Below, piece after piece: positions 41,557 through 54,076 of a stretch of 64,000 nucleotides of DNA. Source of the DNA: Symsagittifera roscoffensis (Eukaryota > Xenacoelomorpha > Acoela > Convolutidae); the NCBI RefSeq assembly GCF_963678635.1, contig NC_087064.1, forward strand, positions 24,528,189 through 24,592,188, written 5' to 3'. The stretch's first letter is position 1; every line of letters starts with the position of its first letter. Under the pieces are notes generated by a model. The model was not told the origin of the DNA. It ran no database searches and saw only the letters and a program-made list of their open reading frames with translations. The position numbers and the translations under genes are program-made.

Positions 41557-43069
41557 AGTTTTGTAGCCCGTTTGTGAGGCTTGTACTGTTGGGTTATTTG
41601 AGCATTTAAGCACGTTAATGTTAAATTGCGCTCAATCCGGAAGGGTCAGCTGATTTGCGCTCAATTCGGAAGGGTCTTGGGTGAAGACCGATCCGGCAAG
41701 CAGTACAAGGAGCAACAAGAAGGGGCTCAACGACAACAACAATCGACTGTTGGGTATCGTTAACAAGTTTTGTATCCCTTTTGGTACAAAAAGTAAGATA
41801 GTAATCTGCGGGGGGCTCGACAGTGCTGCACTGTAGTGACCCTTCACCGAACTGCGAATATCCGAGTTAAGCACCTTAATTCGGATATTAAGGAAACCCG
41901 GAGGGGTATAGTATTACTAATATTATTATTTATATAGCCTATATTAATAGTCTTATATCGTTTTTCAGTGAAAAACAACGAAAACAGACCGGTTTTTAGG
42001 GTCAAAATAGCGATATTTTGATCCTCCCTCAAGTCGCGATTTTTGAGATATCGATATTTTTTCAAACGGAAAAAAGCGCTAAGTTAGTGTGTTACATCGT
42101 AACTGCACTACCTCAATAGATAGAACCGGTTAACTTTAGTCCGGAAGTGGTTGGAACTATTTTGGAACCAAAATCCGAATTTTCGTGATTTTTGAGAAAA
42201 CGAAACACTATAAATTTAGACAATTTTTTGAAATTTTTGAGTTACAACAGTAAAAATAGTTGTTCGGACAACGTCCACTAGTGAATCTACAAGTTTTAAA
42301 ACCCGCTACCCGAAAGCCTTCCGGGTTGCAGAGAAATCGAACATAACGTGTTTGATTTGGTGGATTCATCAATCCGGAGGGGTCCAGCATAGTTTTTCGA
42401 AAATTTTTTCTGCTAAAGCGTTTTAGATCGGGTCTTTTGCATTGAACTAGAAGAGTATAGGCCTTCTGAGCTCGGATCAATAATTTTTAGGTCGGAAGGA
42501 CCAGAATTGCGGAAAAAGTTAGGTGGAACCTATAAGTGAGAAATTTTTTGAGTTTGCAAGAAAGACGTTTTGGCTAATAACTTTTCGACAGCTGGACAGA
42601 TCCGGTTAATCTTGGTACCATTAGATCAGAAATTAGCTCAAATTACTAGTAGGAAAAAGAATTACTCGAAAAAGCCAGCGAGAAAATTTTTTGAGATTGT
42701 TTTTAGCAAATTACACAAATCCGGAGGGGTACACCCTTCACGTTTTATAAATTTTTCTGAAAAACCCTTAGACCCCTACCAAAAGGTAATAGCGGTTGAA
42801 TAAAGTAACTTTAGGCCGTTCTAGACCAAAAGGGAGGGCTAAAGGCACAGCAAAAGCTTAACCGAGCCGAAGTAGGGCCAGCGATAAGACCCTTCACCGT
42901 TAGCGTGAATTGTCAAATAAGAGGCTTAACTTCAATCCGGAAGGGTCTAGGAAGGTAGTACATACCCTGCCCAGTTAATAGAAAGAGCATAATTGCATCG
43001 GAGAACGTATCTGGAGGGGTATAAGTTGAAAAAAGGAAATCTCCGAAAAGCCACTTTTACAAAACCGGA

Positions 43070-43320
43070 GGGCTCCCAATCCGGAGGGGTCAAAGATTTT
43101 TCAAGTTAGGAGGGGTCCGAATCCGGAGGGGTCTTGTATCAACCAACTCAGAGGGGTCCGAATCCGGAGGGGTCTTATAGTTGCTAATTCGGAGGGGTCC
43201 AAATCCGGAGGGGTCTTGTATTAACCAACTCAGAGGGGTCCAATTCCGGAGGGGTCTAGATTCTATCAATCCGGAAGGGTCCTATTCGTGCCAATCCGGA
43301 GGGGTATTATTTTATTAAGG
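43070..43320 (+). repeat. CCGGAGGGGTC motif array in element B leader
   Basis: AATCCGGAGGGGTC or close variants recur every 20-45 nt. Single copies are scattered at about 41637, 41664, 42371, 42720 and 42935. Complementary GACCCTTC blocks near 41830 and 42890 could pair with them. Confidence 0.85.
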
Positions 43321-44088
43321 ACTTAGGTAGACGAAAGAAAGACTAAAAAGTGAGAGGTATTAGGTTATTAGCACACAGGCTAGGTATCAGTGACTGCACT
43401 GGTAACTTGCCTTTCAATAAGAACCAGACTAATACAAAACAGGTCCGAACTCGGATATTCGCGACACTAAGTCTAAATTAAAAAGAGCGTGATTCATTGG
43501 TGTGGATTGAAACATAATACGTTTTTGGGAAAAGTGACTGCCCTGAGGATTTTAGTAGGTCTAGCTCGGGCAGTCCGAAGGCAGATAGGTAACACAGTAC
43601 TCGGTGGGTGCAATAGACGCCCACTTGAGAAAATTACTGCCTTCAAAGTTTTGTCTGTTTGGTGCAGCACCGAGCAGGGAAAACTTTTTCTTTAAAAGAC
43701 AGGTTCGACTATTGTACTGCGACCGACTAAGAGTACAAGACACATACGTTTTTTATTTATATATATATATACATTCATATTGTGTCAAAATAAATTATTT
43801 GTTTTTGATTTTAAATCAACATAAACTGTGCTTGATTGGGTAGTGAGTACACTATCTTTTAAATTGACTGATAACATCATATTGTGCTAATTTCAAAATC
43901 TTACCACCGATATTCGGTTAGTGTGAATAAATTTTATACAAACTGTACTCTGACAACATACAGGGATTCTTGGTCACTATTTAATAGAAACTGGTGAAAT
44001 TTATTGTGTTGTGTCATTATTATTGTTAAAACTATAAGGTCTCTAGCAAATGAGTCAAGAGTAGGCATTGGAAAGTGACAAATAGAGA

Positions 44089-47000
44089 ATGAGTCTAGAC
44101 AAGTCAAGGATACCAAAACGAGGTAATAGCTCTAGGAAATTCATACCTGAAAAGCAAAGAAAAACGATGACCGATCCTTTTGTGGATTGGATCAAGCGAT
44201 CCCGGTCCGATAAAGAGGAGACGGTTTCAGGCAGAATGGTTGAAACGAGAAGTCAGAAGACCTCAGAAGAGCGAAGAGAACTGTTAGAAGTGGAGGTCAA
44301 TACGGACCATACCATGAACGACAACCAGGAAGTAAATGGTCTGGAAGGGAGAGGCAGAAGGCTGGCGAGTGAATCTACTCCGGTAGAACAAGGCCACGAT
44401 CTTGCCGCTTCCACCGGGACATTGGATCGGGAAGAGATATCGGAACTGTCCGACATCTCAACTGAAGTAGCGGCAACTAGAAGATCTCCGACAGACAACA
44501 CTATGATGGCAAGCGGAACTGGGAAGCAAACAACGTCATCATCATTCTCAGAAAGAATGAAGAACACCTTTGGAAACATCTTTCCATTCAGCATGGGAGG
44601 AGGAGCAGGAAACGATGGTGAGTCCCAGGAGGATGAGGAAGATGAAGAAGAGCAAGGGGACTTTGGATCTCAAGTCAGCCTCAATAGTTCGATCCAGGAG
44701 AGTGAGGCACACGTTGGAAGAGAGACTGGAACCATGGACAAATTTGGTGTAGTGACAACGATAAGCAAGGAAGCAAACACACCGGGCCAGTCAAAGGACT
44801 TCGCGATTAGGACAAGTTCGGAGCCACAACCTGGAGAGAGTAGAACCAGAGGGCTCGGCAACGCGTTAATGGATCCTGAAATAAATAATGAAAAGACGTT
44901 GAAGCAGAGAGTCAAGGCCCGGATCTCGACAAGCACGAAGTTACCTGGGACCGACAGGGTTACACCGCCACTAGTGACGCCACTCGTGGATAACGGGGCA
45001 GCACTAGAGGAAGCCTTAAACAACATAGTGGGCAGTTTAGGAGAACAAAATGAACAGATGTCGATAAGGATGAGTGAACTAGAAAGAGCAGTTCACATTG
45101 AAAGAGAAAGTCTGCGGGAAGAAATAAACCGCAACAGACAAGAAGTTAGCAGAAGCGAAAAACGCTTGAAAGAGAGAACGGACGAACATATGACGAGGAA
45201 CTTGTCGCGAATGACAAGAGAGGCGGAACAGAGGGAGTTACGCTTAAGAGCCGACATGGAGAAGTTAAGAATTCAGCAAGAGCAGTCTCTTGGGACTCTT
45301 GACACAAAGATAGACGCGATGATGGAGAGGCGAACTCAGGCTATCATGGATAGGTTGGACGGGCTACTAAGCAGCAAGAGTGGACCAAAAGAAGGAGAGC
45401 CGAACTCGGGAGGTCCCAGCAGGGAACCGAGGGTGAACTTCAATGAACATCAAAGGAGGAAAACGTATGGATCCACTAGAGGCAGGGGCAGTTCATCAGG
45501 CTATGCCACAAGGGGTAATCAAGCATGGGGCCCGAACAGTAGAGCAAGTTCAACGGGGAACAGACAAACCTCGAACGAACAACCAACGCAAAGCACACAT
45601 GCGACTGGGAGAAGTGATTCTGGCAACAGGGGGCATACAAGCCCGAGGAGGAGTCATGTGGGCCAAGCGGGAAACACTCACGGTGATTCGGATTGCAGGG
45701 ATGCACCGCACACAGAGCCTTCGACAAGGTGTGAGGACACTCAAGCGGGACACTCAAGGGATGCTACGGCAATGGCCACAGCATTTGAACCCCTGAACAG
45801 GTCTTTGGAGACATTCCTGACGAGGTTATCTAGAACCAATGAACGCAGTGAGAAGTCCAGAAGAGTCTTTAAGAAACCAAGATGCTACAAAGACGAATCT
45901 GATGGCTGTATTGATACCTGGATAGAGGTAATGAAGTTGCATTTTGAGGAAGAGGACTTGTCGGAGAGACAGGAATGCAGTGCGCTCACCAGCAACTTGG
46001 AAGGGACAGCCCTGAACTGTGTCATGGCCAAGAAGCAATATCAACGTGACACTGCTGAAAAAATCTTCGAAATCTTGTTAAACCGTTTCGGATCAGGGGT
46101 GCAGGGGCACCAGGCGATGATGCGCTTCGAGAAACGGAGGCAACGAGAAGATGAAACAATAGACAAGTTTCTCGATGATTTGGAAATGCTGAGAAGACGC
46201 AGCCAACCGGATGAGTCAAACCGAAGGATGAACCTGGCCGTAGCCTCAAAATTCATCGATGGTGTGAAAAATGATGAACTTCGCACGATGCTAGCAACGC
46301 ATTACACACCACTATCAACTAATGCGCCAACACCGGAGGAGTTGAGGCTCAAATCAAAAGAGTATCTTTTGTTGAAACCTCCTTCGAGATCTGGATATTA
46401 CAAGAACAATTATGGAAATTTTAACAACGGACCAGCAAACCAAGGGAACAATTGGTACAAACCGAGGGATGATATGGACAAGAGACGCTCTTGTGCTAAT
46501 TGCAGTTCAACAGACCATCATGTGTCAGCATGCCCAGCTTACAAACAAGGCATGAAAGCAATAGGCTTTAGCCTCGAGGACGAAGATGCGTCAGAGTTGG
46601 ACCATGAGGATTTCATGAGAGGAGTAATTGCGAAATTCGGCCCGAGGTGTTTCTTTTGTAACTTGGAAGGTCATTTTAAATCAGATTGTCCGCAATTCTG
46701 GGATGCAGTGGCAGACATCAAGCATCCAAGACATGAAGAAGCTTTGTCAGGAGTGAAAGCCAGCAAGGCTCGACTTTTGAGTGAAGCGGAGGCACGCAGA
46801 AAGGATAAACCTCAAGAGCTGGTAGCAAAGAAGATGCAAGCGGTAACAGAGGAAGCACGTGAACCGGAACCAGCAACTGCGGCCGATGACTTCAAAATCG
46901 ATTATAGGGCAGCTGCGAGGGATGCTATAAATAGAGTACAGCAGGAACTAGTGACGAAAGAGATTGAACAGAAGGTGAAACTCGAGCTGGAGAATGAAAA

Positions 47001-48264
47001 ATTACAGGAGCAACTGAACGCCTTCGAAGCAACGGAAGTTGAAGAGGCAAAAGCACCAAGCAGCTTGAGCATGAAGCTTAATGTGATCTCCGGTCAGAGG
47101 TTCGGCATGGTGCCGCAAGGAAGTAAAATACAGTCGATAATCTCGGTGGCAGGGCATCAGGTAATCAGCAATCTGAGTGAACCGTCTGAGTTCACTTTGA
47201 TGCATTTGGACACATATGCAGACTATCTGAGGCAGATGGAGCCACGCACCGAGTCGAGGGCTGTGAGGGCACTACTAACGACGGGTGGCCCTCGCATGAA
47301 GAAACTTCATGGACGCTACCTAGAAGTCTATGGGCCGTATCAAGTGATGCTGAACGTGGATGGGATCAGTATCTACACCAGGACTTATGTAACAACAGAT
47401 GATGACCAAATAGAGCAGATCTATTTGGGAGAAGAGGAACTCAAGGTCCGCAAGATAGGCCATGACGCCATGATGGAACAAGACGCAGTACACATTGGAT
47501 ATGAAGCAGATGTGACAGCACATCTGCTCGACACCAACGGAACAAAAATTGGAGTCACAGGGCTTCTGGACACAGGAGCGGTAGTGAGTGTGATGCCGAT
47601 AAAAACTTGGGAAAGAATGGGCTTCACGCGGGAAGATCTAATTCCAACGAATCTCCGACTGGCCGCAGCCAATCGAGGGGCTATCTACGTAGCCGGAAGA
47701 ACACCAATAATGGTCCTTCACATGGGAGGACGAGATCTTTGGATGAGCTTCCTGGTGGTAGAGAATCTGGACGATGCCGACCAACTCATCTTGGGCAGAG
47801 ATTTTGTCAGGAATTTTGACGTGATGATTGATTTGAACAACGGTCTGATACGGATTAGAAACCCGGACCGAAAGTATGTTAAGAGACCAATTAATAGGAT
47901 AATAACAGACGAAAATAAGGTACCAGTTTTTTTGGATAGAAAAGTAAAATTAAAACCAGGACAAGCTGTAGTAGCAATTTTTAGAATGAGAAATTTAAAT
48001 TCGTTGAGTGACAATAAACAGGTTTGCTTGGTACCGAATCCAAATAGTCAGAGTTCGGTGATTTTAGGCAGGAGCTTCTCGGTAACGCGAAACGGACTGT
48101 GTGTCAGTGTGTTGTTGAACACACTGGACACCACGGTTTCAATCCAGCGTGTAAAGAAGCTTGGCTACGCTTTGCCGATGAGGACCGACTATGAGGAGAC
48201 AGAAAACTTGAAGAAATATAGTGTGAAAGACTGTCCTTATCATGCAAATAAAGATAAAATTTGA
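44089..48264 (+). pseudogene. Element B gag and protease segment
   Basis: ATG at 44089 opens 1,391 codons that align with the first ~1,220 residues of element A gag-pol. Coiled-coil gag, a capsid block (SDGCIDTWIEVMKLHF), two zinc knuckles (CANCSSTDHHVSAC and CFFCNLEGHFKSDC) and protease LLDTGAVVSVMP (DTGA codons at 47569-47580) are all present. The frame ends at TGA 48262-48264 where element A has a cysteine codon, and a second in-frame TGA follows at 48280-48282. As gag-protease it could still be made as a truncated product. The gag is ~170 residues longer than in A, with a Gly/Ser/Arg-rich insert near 45460-45770. Confidence 0.85.
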
Positions 48265-48581
48265 AAGAGAATTAATGAATGAAAATCTATTCATAAATTG
48301 TTTTCAATGAAATCCGAAACGGACGACGGCTTATCAAGCTGCTCGAATTTTCCGGAACGCCCCTCGTCATATGAACTAGATTCTGACAAACCTGTTTTGC
48401 CAGAAATAGAACATTTAAAAGGGAAAATAGGTGAGGGAGATTTTGAAAAATTGCGGGACCTCCTAAATCGGAACGCCGAGGTATTTTCAAAACATAAGGC
48501 GGACATCGGTTGCTGTAATCCGTCGAACACGAAATCGAACTAGAAGAGGGCGCCGTTCCCCATAGGGAAGGCGCAAGGCGA
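48265..48581 (+). pseudogene. Element B protease-RT linker, stop and frameshift region
   Basis: Continues in the gag frame from ~48298 (KSETDDGLSSCSNFPERP, shared with A), after two TGA codons and a ~9-nt shortening. A 1-nt loss between 48515 and 48530, just after the IGCC codons, moves the downstream RT into another frame. Confidence 0.75.
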
Positions 48582-50210
48582 ATGACGCCACATAAATCGG
48601 AAGCGTGCCGAGCGGAAATAGAAATGTTGCTTGAATACGACATGATAGAACCCTCGAAATCGCCATGGGCTTGCGGAGTAGTAATGGCGAAAAAGAAAGG
48701 GGGGCAGCTTAGATTTTGTTGCGACTTTCGTTACTTGAACGCGGTAACGATAAAAGATGCGTACCCGATACCGCGAATAGACGAGAGCCTATCTAAACTT
48801 GGTGATGCCAAGTTCTTCACCACATTGGACTTAGGTTCTGCCTTCTGGCAGGTTCCTTTGCGGAAAAAGGATAGGGAAAAAACCGGTTTCGCGTGCGAAT
48901 TGGGGTTGTACCAGTGGAAGAGGTTGCCCTTCGGCTTGTGCAATGCAACAGCAACTTTTCAAAGGCTGATGGCTCAGGCTTTGACAGGAGTGACCAAAAA
49001 GTACGGGAATCTCTTGATGTGCTACGTGGATGACGTAGTCATAGCGACACCGACCCTGGATGATCACATTGATCGGCTCGATGAGGTCTTCGGATGTATG
49101 AAAAGAGCAGGCTTGAAATGCAAACCATCGAAATGTGAAATCCTTAGGGATTCGATCAAGTACCTGGGAAGAATGGTGGACAGGCATGGTGTGAGGCCAG
49201 ATCCAGAAGCAGTAGAGGCTGTGCTGACATGGAAGGCTCCGAGGACGGACACACAGCTAATGAGCTTCCTGGGGCTTACCAATTATTACCGTGAATTCAT
49301 TAAAGGATATGCGGACAAGGTGTACCCGATGCAGAAGCTGATGCGCAACAAAGGGAAAAAGTTCGAATGGAACGATGAGGCACAGGTTGCATTCGAGAAC
49401 ATAAAGCGGGAACTGTGCGAAGCGCCAGTGCTGGGCATGCCTACAGAAAAGGGCATGTATGTTCTCGACACAGACGCATCGGTGGTGGCCATCTCAGGAA
49501 TCTTGCATCAAGAGCAAGAATGGAACGGAAGAACAGTTCTCCGTCCCATTGCATACGGCAGCAAGGTCTTGAGTGACACAGAGATGAAATATGGCGCACC
49601 AAAAGCAGAAATGTTTGCAGTAGTCACCTTCGTGGAGAAGTACCGTGCATACTTGGGGAGCGCTCCCTTCAAGTTACGCGTGGAAAACAGAGCGTTATCC
49701 TGGTTGAAGACCTACTCGATGGATCAGAGTTATATTGGTAGATGGATAGTAAGACTGGATGGCTACCATATGATAATCGAACATAGGATGCGTGATAAAC
49801 ACCAGAACGCTGACAGCCTCAGCAAGAAAACTGAGTTCTATGAAAGATTGGAGCAGAAGCAGGCCAATCAGGCGGAAATAAAGGGGGGATTCTCGTTTTT
49901 GGACAAAGAAACTTATGAAGCGCTTCCCTTAACGAGATGGTTGGATAAATCAGGACATCCAATTCCAGGGCACCCTGAGTTACCTGTAGAGAAAGCAGCC
50001 GAGATAAAGATCCTGTCCAAGAAGGATCCGGTCCCCTTGGATTTGTTGCTGCGCTCGAACCTGGTCCAGCAAGAACTCTCTCGCATGAATATAAACAGCC
50101 TCTCATTATTGGATAAAACGGTGCAAGTCACACCACAAGTAATGCGGATGCTGGGTGGATTGTTAGAAAGAGAAGTGACCCCGAGTGGACAGCAGCAGTG
50201 GCATCGCTAA
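48582..50210 (+). pseudogene. Element B reverse transcriptase and RNase H segment
   Basis: 542 codons, not starting at a real initiator (the ATG at 48582 is internal). RT blocks CCDFRYLN, TLDLGSAFWQVPL, LPFGLCNATATFQ and MCYVDDVVIAT (YVDD codons 49023-49034) and RNase H VLDTDAS, GAPKAEMFAVV and KHQNADSLSKK are intact, about 85-90% similar to element A by eye. The frame is lost upstream by the 48515-48530 shift and downstream at ~50195-50210 in a CAG-repeat-like stretch. Because of these breaks the catalytic domains cannot be produced from a standard gag-pol reading. Confidence 0.85.
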
Positions 50211-50440
50211 CAGTCAGTGGGAAGGTGAAGATCATGCCGTCCATACGACAGCACGAAGAGAACGAAAGGGATTGTAGGACAAAAGTTCAGCAACTAGTAT
50301 CCTCAATACCCCAAGATATTTTAACAAGTACTTCTTACGGACAGAAAGAACAGGGGAGCAGCAAGCGAAAGAAAACCGTCACCTTTGTAGACCGGGAAAA
50401 AGAGGGTGAAGTTGTCGAACAAAATCTGCCGCAAGACTAT

Positions 50441-50584
50441 TTGTCCGGGGAGAAGGATGATGAGAAGAACCAGCGATCACAAGATCAACACCCGGGACAA
50501 GGAAAGTTGTCCGGGGAGTCTGAGATAAACGAGGAAATTCCTGATGAGAAACAGGACCCAGAGAACAAGGTTTTGTCCGGGGAG
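50441..50584 (+). repeat. Three TTGTCCGGGGAG motifs at exact 66-nt spacing
   Basis: Located at 50441-50452, 50507-50518 and 50573-50584; each encodes LSGE. The intervening 54 nt are only weakly alike. Element A has GTCCGGGGAG at the equivalent place (30679-30690 and 30733-30742), once in a different frame context (ESGEW). Confidence 0.8.
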
Positions 50585-53060
50585 TTCAGGTGGATGCGAA
50601 GAAAGCACAGACATGATCTGGAGGAGCGTGCAGTCTCCAGCACAACCTCTTCGACGGATGATGCTTCCCGAAACTCAGGAATGGACACCTATTCAGACAG
50701 GAACTCGAGTTCGGGATCCGAACTGTCAGAACTGGCGATACACACGCTACTAGTGGAAACTCGGGCGAGAGACCTGGACAGAGAGGTGTACCAGGATCCT
50801 GACAGTGATCGCTACCTAATACCAAGCGAAAGAGTCTTTGACAACGCAGCGGATGACTTAGAAACGATAGCGGTATCGAAGCGTTCGATAAGCCTGTTGC
50901 CGCAGAAAGAGGTAGTCAGGACTGATCTTCAGCCGTTTCAGCAAGAAACACAACCGTTGGCGAAGATTTGGTGCGTTAAGATGGAAGAAGACACACATCA
51001 GCCCAACGAGCTGAATAGTCAGATGAGGGTCATGAAGACATACTTGAAGGCGAGATACAGACTCTCGGACCTTCTAAGAGCGCAGAGAAATGATCGCATG
51101 ACAAGCAACCTGAAAAGGTGGATCGAGAATGGTTCTCCGGATAAAGGGGACCTCGAGGAGGATAGTTATCGCATCCTGAGACAATACTTCATGCAGAAGG
51201 AAGGGAGGTTATATCTGAACAAGGACGGGATTGTGGCTTGCAAAAGAAGGGAGGAAGACAGAGTCCTATACAAGTATAACGCGATAGTGTTACCGCAACT
51301 CTATCAGACAGAACTATTATTCAGGTCACATGATCAGATGGGCCATCAGGGGATCGACAAAGTATATCAGAGGATCCTGAAGCGCTTTGAGTGGCCTGGA
51401 ATGAAAAAGGCATGTGAGAAATGGGTAACAGCGTGCCTGTCATGCCAACAGGTCAAGGATCCAAGGAAATTACGATTTCCTTTACAATCGATTGAGTCGT
51501 CTGAATTCAACGAGGTGGTGCAGATAGATCACCAAAAGATATGCATGACAGACAGCGGTTATAACCAAGTCTTGGTCATGATAGATCACTTCACGAAGTA
51601 TGCAGAGGCCGTGCCCTGCATAACTGCCTCGGCGGAAGAGACATGCGACCACCTGATCAATACGTGGATAGCAAGACATGGTTGTCCGATGACGTTTCAA
51701 TCGGATAATGGAACATCTTTCGTAGGAGAGCTTACGAAAGAGCTTATGAGACGCTCACAGGTCGCTACGGCTCACTCCACGACATACCACCCTCAAACGA
51801 ATGGCCTAGTGGAAAGACAGAATAGGACGTTAGTGTCGATGCTGAGGGTATATTGTTCCAGGTACATGACCGATTGGGACAGATACCTTCCACAGGTGAT
51901 GGGAGCATATAACAGCACGCAACACTCCACCACTGGAGTCAGTCCACACATGATGCTAACTGGACACGAAAAGTCTTTACCCTTAACCTTCTTCTACCCA
52001 GAGTATGAGGGAAAGAAAACATCTCCACAAGTTTACGTAAGGGATGTGATCAGACGTCAACAGGAGTTGAACGATCTGTGCAGACGAAATACTCAGCAAG
52101 CACAGGCAAGGCAAAGGAAAAGATTCGACAAGAAAGCAGCTGGCGCAAAAGCTTACTCGGTGGGAGACTACGTATGGGTATTTCAGAACGTTATACCACC
52201 GAAAGGGACAAAGAAACTTCTAAAAAAATGGAGGGGACCCTTCATGATTACGGAGGTGCACCAGGAGGGACGCTTTTATAGACTGAGTACTGGCCGAGCC
52301 GCCCACTACGAGAACATCAAGCCACACAATCCATCGACAGAAGACTGGTGTATACCTGCAGACATGGAAGAAGGGGATTATCTAATGATGGACCCTGCTT
52401 GTGAGGTCAATGAAAAAGGCACCAGGGAGAAGAACGATGGAAACGAAGTCGTAGAGGAAGGCACGGATACACCATTGGACCTGGATCCAAACGAACAGAT
52501 CGAAGCGGACGATGAAACCTTACCCTACGCAGAGGAAGATTGGCAGGATCCCGAACAGACAGAGGTTCCCAAGAACTTCGAACCAGATCTTCAGTTCACG
52601 ATGCAGACTCGTCAGAAGGACGGGACGAGACCAAGAAAGAAATACAATCCTTACGGTGACGACTTTGTAGTGGATAGGATAGATCTAAAGAAAATAGTGG
52701 AGGAAGTAGTGGGTTTAGAGGAGATAACCGTGTCACAAGACATTGACATAGTCGATGATCACAACGATGAGTGGGTTGACGACTGGTCGAAACCCGAGGT
52801 AGAATTCGACGAAGAGCAACAGCAGTCAAATGAACAAGACCTGACGAACTTGCGTGTCTTAGAGTGGCTGAACGAAATGACATCAGACCCTAAAAAGACC
52901 AGCGTTACGATTCAAGACGTAGATCGTGAAAGCGCGAAATACATTAAGACCGAACGAGATGATCCTTCCTGGGCTGCCAAGGAAGGACAACTTCTCATTC
53001 CAGCTTCTAACCTTGACTTGATATCCGGTATGCGATCGACGGGGACGCCGATGGATATTT

Positions 53061-53072
53061 TTGTCCGGGGAG
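53061..53072 (+). promoter_or_regulatory. Internal PPT-like motif in element B
   Basis: TTGTCCGGGGAG followed by a G-rich run, encoding FVRG; identical bases in element A. Confidence 0.5.
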
Positions 53073-53122
53073 TGGGGGTAGGACTTACCCACACTGAAAA
53101 CCTGATAATAAAAAAATTGTGA

Positions 53123-53683
53123 ATAGCAAGAGAAACAGGAGAGTTAGAAGCAGAAACAGGCGAAGAACCTAAGAAACCTGACATAGGCAGGGTGGTTGAA
53201 TCATATTTTAACTTACCAAATGAATATTCAAGTAACATAATACTAACAGACAGTGATTTCATACTCACAAACAGAACATGTGCGATAGCAATTACCGCAG
53301 ACATGAGTTTTAGGACAGCGTTAGCGGCAGATTTTAAGAGAGAATACAAAAACGTGGAATTCCTTTGGAAGCAAAGACCAGGGATAGGGGGCGTAGCAGC
53401 CTTACCTCCGGCGGTGTCGCAGATACCGGGAAAGTACTTATGCTTCTTGGTAACGAGGGCGACGGAGAAGCAGCACGTGGACCCAGAAAACCTAGTCTTG
53501 TCTTTGACGAGGCTGAGGGACTTCCTTGTAGAAATGGACGTGAAGGAGCTCTCGCTTCCAGTGTACGATCCAAACAGAGGAAGACTGCATCCTCGGGAAT
53601 TGTACGCGCTTGTACACGTGATATTCTCTGATACGAACATAAAAGTATATCTACACAAGAAATATTACTTAAGCATAGGCTGA
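53123..53683 (+). pseudogene. Element B macro-domain-like segment
   Basis: In frame with the integrase segment after the TGA at 53120. Carries the same macro-like fold as element A: ILTDSDFILTNRT, ADFKREYKNVEFLWKQ, GIGGVAALPP, GKYLCFLVTR, LTRLRDFLVEMDV, LSLPVYDPNRGRL, VIFSDTNIKVYLHKK. The domain is among the better-conserved parts between A and B outside RT and IN, which argues for past selection on it. The end, KKYYLSIG, matches A. Confidence 0.75.
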
Positions 53684-54076
53684 GTGATGTGCGAGAGGGT
53701 GTTAGGCCAAAGACTAAGTTGTGTGTAATATGTGATATGTGTTATGTTATGTTATGTGTTAGGTTATTAAGATCATGGGTAAGTAGGGGTTAGGGACCAT
53801 GAACAACTAAATGACGATCTTGGGAATAGATCCAAAGTTTGGACTGTCCAATCTTAGGTCGAATTCCAAAATTTTAGAAACCAATTGATTTTAATAAATT
53901 TTAGGATAAAAATCTTTTTATCTGAACTGTTTTAAGCAAATTTTAACGATATATGTTAAGGTGAAACTGACAAGTGTGACATTCGTGATTTCTTTTCTAG
54001 ATCCTGATTGATCGTTTAAATTACTCACTTGAGTCAAATTATCAAATTGAATCAAATCAAACTTGGAAAGAACAGT
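53684..54076 (+). other. Element B inter-ORF spacer
   Basis: About 390 nt, AT-rich, with GTGTTATGTTATGT-like short repeats near 53730. No coding signal. Lacks the 20-bp repeats of element A. Confidence 0.55.

Larger units (their letters stand above)
41105..44088 (+). other. Element B 5' leader
   Basis: About 3 kb without credible coding frames. Contains CCTTCCGGATTACCGTGA (41228-41245) as in A, an A-rich tract (~41355-41460), the GATCGTTTCGATC palindrome (41544-41556), and about 20 copies of a CCGGAGGGGTC-like motif, densest at 43070-43320. Confidence 0.75.
50198..53122 (+). pseudogene. Element B integrase segment and acidic extension
   Basis: 974 codons in a third frame, no initiator ATG required. 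Begins with the linker that holds three LSGE repeats, then the integrase zinc site (RSHDQMGHQGIDK ... CLSCQQ), catalytic core (QIDHQKICM, QSDNGTSFVGEL, PQTNGLVERQNRTL) and a C-terminal block (GPFMITEVHQEGRFYRLSTG). After that an acidic extension ends in FVRGVGVGLTHTENLIIKKL and TGA at 53120-53122, where element A reads on. DDE residues all appear intact. Confidence 0.85.

Noticed and set aside
54029-54076. Earlier start for the element B second ORF
   Set aside because: The frame is open but the codon at 54029 is TTG; the first ATG is 54077 and is in good context.
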